This document shows positions 59,795 to 64,000 of a stretch of 64,000 nucleotides of DNA, in pieces (position 1 is the first letter of the stretch; each line of letters starts with the position of its first letter). The stretch lies in the NCBI GenBank assembly GCA_047777475.1, contig JBKEET010000003.1, positions 310,001 through 374,000 of the forward strand, written 5' to 3'. The stretch comes from Sutterella sp047777475 (lineage in GTDB: Bacteria > Pseudomonadota > Gammaproteobacteria > Burkholderiales > Burkholderiaceae_F). The notes under the pieces are model-generated. The model was not told the origin of the DNA. It was given only the letters and a program-made list of their open reading frames with translations, and searched no databases. The position numbers and the translations under genes were made by a program.

Positions 59795-60274
59795 ATGGAC
59801 AAAAGACGTTCCCTGGAATTTTTTGTGGGCATCTTCGTGGTGCTCGGCTTTCTCGCGGCGCTGTTCATGTCGCTGCAGGCTGCCAACCTCGGCAGTTTCT
59901 CCTTCGGCCACAAAACCTATATGGTGAGTGCCGAATTCAATGACATCGGCGGCCTCAAGCCGCGCGCGGCCGTGAAGTCCGCGGGCGTGGTCGTCGGCCG
60001 CGTCAAGACGATCAACTTCGATACCGAGACGTTCCAGGCCAAGGTGACCATGGAACTCGATGCGGCCTATCCGTTCCCGGCCGACAGCTCGGCTAAGATT
60101 CTTACGTCGGGCCTGCTCGGCGATCAGTTCATCGGCCTTGAGGCCGGCGCCGACGACAAGAATCTCCAGGACGGCTCCGTGATTCACCGCACGCAGAGCG
60201 CGGTCGTCCTTGAGACGCTCATCAGCAAGTTCCTTTACAGCACGGCTGAAAAGTCCGGGCAGAAAGAAGAATAG
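59795..60274 (+). CDS. mlaD: MCE-domain phospholipid-binding protein MlaD
   Basis: 159 residues from ATG 59795 (MDKRRSLEFFVGIFVVLGF). A single N-terminal membrane anchor precedes an MCE domain (about 39-117) with GLKPRAAVKSAGVVVGRV and ILTSGLLGDQFIGLE. It forms the hexameric periplasmic lipid-binding ring on MlaE. The upstream in-frame ATG at 59756 overlaps mlaE and is less likely. Confidence 0.95.
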   Translation: MDKRRSLEFFVGIFVVLGFLAALFMSLQAANLGSFSFGHKTYMVSAEFNDIGGLKPRAAVKSAGVVVGRVKTINFDTETFQAKVTMELDAAYPFPADSSAKILTSGLLGDQFIGLEAGADDKNLQDGSVIHRTQSAVVLETLISKFLYSTAEKSGQKEE

Positions 60275-60330
60275 AAATGCGTTCCCGCCGCTCGAGCACG
60301 GCCGGCGGGACGGCGATGAAAGGTCGAAAT

Positions 60331-61116
60331 ATGAAAGCAAAAGCCAAAGTTCTGAGCCTTGCCCTCTCTGCGGCGCTGCTGGCAGGCTGCGCCCAGGTGC
60401 CGCCGGATGCGGGACAGAATCCCGAAGATCCTTGGGAGACTTTCAACCGCAACATGTGGGCCTTCAACCAGGGCCTTGATGTTGTCGTCAAGCCCGTGAC
60501 GGAAGGCTACCGCTTCATCGTTCCGAAGCCTGCCCGCGAAGGCGTCTCGAACTTCTTCGACAACCTGCTCGAGCCCGGCAATGCGGTCAACAACCTTCTC
60601 CAGGGCAAGGTGAGCGGCACGCTCACCTCGGTGTTCCGCTTCCTGCTCAACAGCACGATCGGCGTCGCCGGCATCTTTGACGTCGCCACCTGGGTCGGCA
60701 TGGAGCGCCAGCCCGAGGACTTCGGCCAGACGCTCGGCGTCTGGGGCGTCGGCCCGGGACCCTACCTGGTGCTGCCGGTGCTCGGCCCGAGCAGCCCGCG
60801 CGACATCTGGCGCTGGCCGGTGCAGGCGGCGCTCAACCCGATGACCTACATCCTGTGGGACGAAGAGTGGTACTGGGAAACGGGCTACCTGGTGGTCGAC
60901 GGGCTTGACACGCGCTCGCGCATGATGGACGACGGCCTCGACGACATGCTCGAGAACACGCTTGATTCCTACACGGCCGTGCGCACCGCTTACCGCCAGA
61001 TGCGCCGCAACCAGGTGAGCGACGGGCAGCAGACGGGCGAGGAGCAGCTCAAGGAGCTCACGCCGCTTGATTTCGGCGACGACGAAGAGGCCCCCAAGGA
61101 GACTGATAAAAAATGA
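60331..61116 (+). CDS. mlaA: Outer-membrane lipoprotein MlaA (VacJ)
   Basis: 261 residues from ATG 60331, with an AAAGG ribosome site; the lipoprotein signal MKAKAKVLSLALSAALLAGC has its lipobox at LAGC. The MlaA core includes DPWETFNRNMWAFNQ, LLNSTIGVAGIFDVA and DFGQTLGVWGVGPGPYLVLP. It removes misplaced phospholipids from the outer leaflet and passes them to MlaC. In E. coli this gene is unlinked; here it is inside the mla operon. Confidence 0.95.
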   Translation: MKAKAKVLSLALSAALLAGCAQVPPDAGQNPEDPWETFNRNMWAFNQGLDVVVKPVTEGYRFIVPKPAREGVSNFFDNLLEPGNAVNNLLQGKVSGTLTSVFRFLLNSTIGVAGIFDVATWVGMERQPEDFGQTLGVWGVGPGPYLVLPVLGPSSPRDIWRWPVQAALNPMTYILWDEEWYWETGYLVVDGLDTRSRMMDDGLDDMLENTLDSYTAVRTAYRQMRRNQVSDGQQTGEEQLKELTPLDFGDDEEAPKETDKK

Positions 61117-61754
61117 TGCAGAGAAGAACGATTCTTAAGGCCGCCGCCTTTGCCGCGGCGCTCGTTTCGGTGCCCGCGCTTGCCGCGGGCGAGGATCCTT
61201 ACGACTGGGTCGTGAAGATCAGCAACAACATCCTCGACGACATCCGCGCCGACGACAAGCTGCACTCGGGCGACATGAACGCCCTGCAGGCGCTCGTCGA
61301 CCGCAAGATCATGCCGTACGTCGACTTCACGATGATGACGCGCATGACCGTCGGGCCGAAGTGGCGCAAGGCCACGCCCGAGCAGCGCGAGCGGCTCAAG
61401 GCGGGCTTTGAGAAGCTGCTGATCCGCGTCTATGCGGGCGCCCTCAAGAACGTCAAGGACCACCGCTGCGAGCTGCGGCCGCTGCGCACCCGCAAGGTGG
61501 CCGACGAGATGGTGATCCGCACGCTCCTCAAGTCGAGCGGCGCCGAGGACATCGGCCTTGACTACCGCATCTACAAGAACCGCGACGGCGAGTGGAAGAT
61601 CGTCGACGTCAACGTCGAAGGCATCTGGATGGTGGAGAACTACCGCACGCAGTTCGCCTCGACGCTCAATCAGGACGGCGTTCCGGGCCTGATCCGCCTG
61701 CTCGAGGAAAAGGGCGAGGAGCTTGCCGAGAAGAACAAGGCCAAGTCCTCCTAA
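61113..61754 (+). CDS. mlaC: Periplasmic phospholipid-binding protein MlaC
   Basis: 213 residues. N-terminal Sec signal (MMQRRTILKAAAFAAALVSV up to PALA), then the MlaC/Ttg2D domain (DFTMMTRMTVGPKWRKATPE; DGEWKIVDVNVEGIWMVENY). It shuttles phospholipids through the periplasm between MlaA and MlaD. ATGA overlap with mlaA. Confidence 0.95.
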   Translation: MMQRRTILKAAAFAAALVSVPALAAGEDPYDWVVKISNNILDDIRADDKLHSGDMNALQALVDRKIMPYVDFTMMTRMTVGPKWRKATPEQRERLKAGFEKLLIRVYAGALKNVKDHRCELRPLRTRKVADEMVIRTLLKSSGAEDIGLDYRIYKNRDGEWKIVDVNVEGIWMVENYRTQFASTLNQDGVPGLIRLLEEKGEELAEKNKAKSS

Positions 61755-61769
61755 CGACGGGAGCGCGCC

Positions 61770-62024
61770 ATGAAGATCACGCAAGAGAGCATTACGTTTG
61801 AAAACGCCATGTCGGTGAAGAAAGAACTCGACGCGGCCCTCGGGGCCGGCGACTTCGCGATCGACATGAGCGCCGTGAAGCGCATCGACAGCACGCTCGT
61901 TTCGCTCATGCTGCACGCCAAGCGCCGCGCCGCCGCGGCCGGGAAAGAGCTCGCCGTCACCGGCGTGCCCGCCGGCCTCGGCGAGCTCGTGAAGCTCTAC
62001 GGCCTCGAGAAAATCCTCCCCTGA
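61770..62024 (+). CDS. mlaB: STAS-domain protein MlaB
   Basis: 84 residues forming a single STAS domain, with the conserved phospho-acceptor-type segment DMSAVKRIDSTLVSLMLHAK. MlaB binds MlaF and is needed for assembly of the transporter complex. Fifteen nt after mlaC. It closes the mlaFEDACB operon. Confidence 0.92.
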   Translation: MKITQESITFENAMSVKKELDAALGAGDFAIDMSAVKRIDSTLVSLMLHAKRRAAAAGKELAVTGVPAGLGELVKLYGLEKILP

Positions 62025-62201
62025 CAAGGGCAGCGCTCAGGAAAAACGGGCCCCGCGGCCCGGCAGAGCCCCCGCATCGGGCCGCCTCCGGCGGTTCGGC
62101 GGGGGCGCACTTTTAGGTACAATGACGCACGCCCGGCGCCCGGGCGCGCGCGCACTGCGCGCGTCAGCCGCGCGCCGCGAAGAAAAACCAATTCAGACGC
62201 T

Positions 62202-63451
<1,250 letters not shown>

Positions 63452-63455
<4 letters not shown>

Positions 63456-64000
63456 TAACGCTAGCTCTGTCAAAAGGGCGAATATTCACGGAAACGCTTC
63501 CGTTCCTGGCTGCCGCCGGCGTAAAGATCCTGGAAGATCCCGAAACCTCCCGCAAGCTCATGCTGGCCACGAGCCGGCCCGACCTGCGGGTCGTGATCGT
63601 GCGCGCCACCGACGTGGCCACCTACGTGCAGTACGGCGCCGCCGACATGGGCGTCACCGGCTGGGACACCCTCTACGAGCACGGCGGCAACGGCCTTTAC
63701 GTGCCGGTCGACCTTAACATCGCGCGCTGCCGCATGTGCGTGGCGGCGCCCGCCGACTTCGACTACGAAAAGACGGTGCGCCGCGGCTCGCGCCTGCGCA
63801 TCGCCACCAAATACCTGAAATGGAGCCGCGACTACTTCGCCTCCCAGGGCGTGCACGTCGACCTCATCAAGCTTTACGGCTCCATGGAGCTCGCGCCGAT
63901 CGCGGGCCTTGCGGACGCCATCGTCGACCTGGTGCAGACCGGCGCGACGCTGCGCGCCAACAACCTGCGCGAAGTGACGACGATCGCCAGGATCTCCTCG
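63452..64000 (+). CDS. hisG: ATP phosphoribosyltransferase, short form (3' partial)
   Basis: The frame runs from TTG 63452 to the window edge (183 codons). N-terminus MITLALSKGRIFTETLPFL, then ATDVATYVQYGAADMGVTGW and the PRPP-binding-type segment DLVQTGATLRANNL identify HisG. The length to the edge suits the short HisG that needs HisZ. It starts at TTG inside the murA stop (TTGA), with GAGG about 8 nt upstream, so it is translationally coupled to murA. First step of histidine synthesis. The C-terminus is beyond the window. Confidence 0.93.

Overview
The window comes from a GC-rich betaproteobacterium of the order Burkholderiales. The strongest evidence is gene order: tRNA-tuf-tRNA-secE-nusG-rplKAJL-rpoBC, rpsL-rpsG-fusA-tuf joined directly to the S10/spc/alpha ribosomal clusters, argS-SPOR-dsbA-SDR, and mlaFEDACB-murA-hisG. 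The small gene set, the missing infA and bolA in their usual places, and the protein sequences suggest a gut-type lineage such as Sutterellaceae. That family-level placement is inference.

Layout. 1-12.9 kb: a GltD-like flavoprotein/ferredoxin fusion (5' truncated), an MFS exporter, sstT, recQ, then minus-strand genes for an SDR, DsbA, a SPOR protein, ArgS and FolE2, a small membrane protein and cardiolipin synthase. 13.0-46.9 kb: the translation and transcription superoperon. It starts with tRNA-Tyr and tRNA-Thr, tuf1, tRNA-Trp, secE-nusG, rplKA, rplJL and rpoBC. It continues with rpsL-rpsG-fusA-tuf2, rpsJ to rpsQ, rplN to secY, rpmJ-rpsM-rpsK-rpsD, rpoA and rplQ. 46.9-47.7 kb: a group IIC intron whose reverse transcriptase gene is almost entirely deleted, inserted just after the rplQ terminator. 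47.7-51.2 kb: hslR, hemB, engB, guaC. 51.3-53.0 kb: an IS110/IS1111-type element with a 14-bp perfect inverted repeat and about 200 nt of structured non-coding sequence upstream of the transposase, a candidate bridge RNA. 53.0-57.4 kb: lysA, lptM, cyaY and a class A penicillin-binding protein. 57.7-64 kb: a thioesterase, the complete phospholipid-trafficking operon mlaFEDACB, murA and the start of hisG.

Most notable points. (1) rpoA, rpoB and rpoC each carry exactly one single-base indel in a short homopolymer, and no other gene in the window is broken this way. Consensus error is the likeliest cause, but the coincidence deserves checking. (2) Both mobile elements are RNA-guided or RNA-catalysed types with non-coding parts that can be delimited. 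(3) The ribosomal clusters are split by internal promoters that share an unusual TTGCA(A/C) -35 box, and several have dyad symmetries in or around the -10 box. (4) The usual tRNA-Gly between tRNA-Tyr and tRNA-Thr is missing, and a degraded stem-loop lies in its place.
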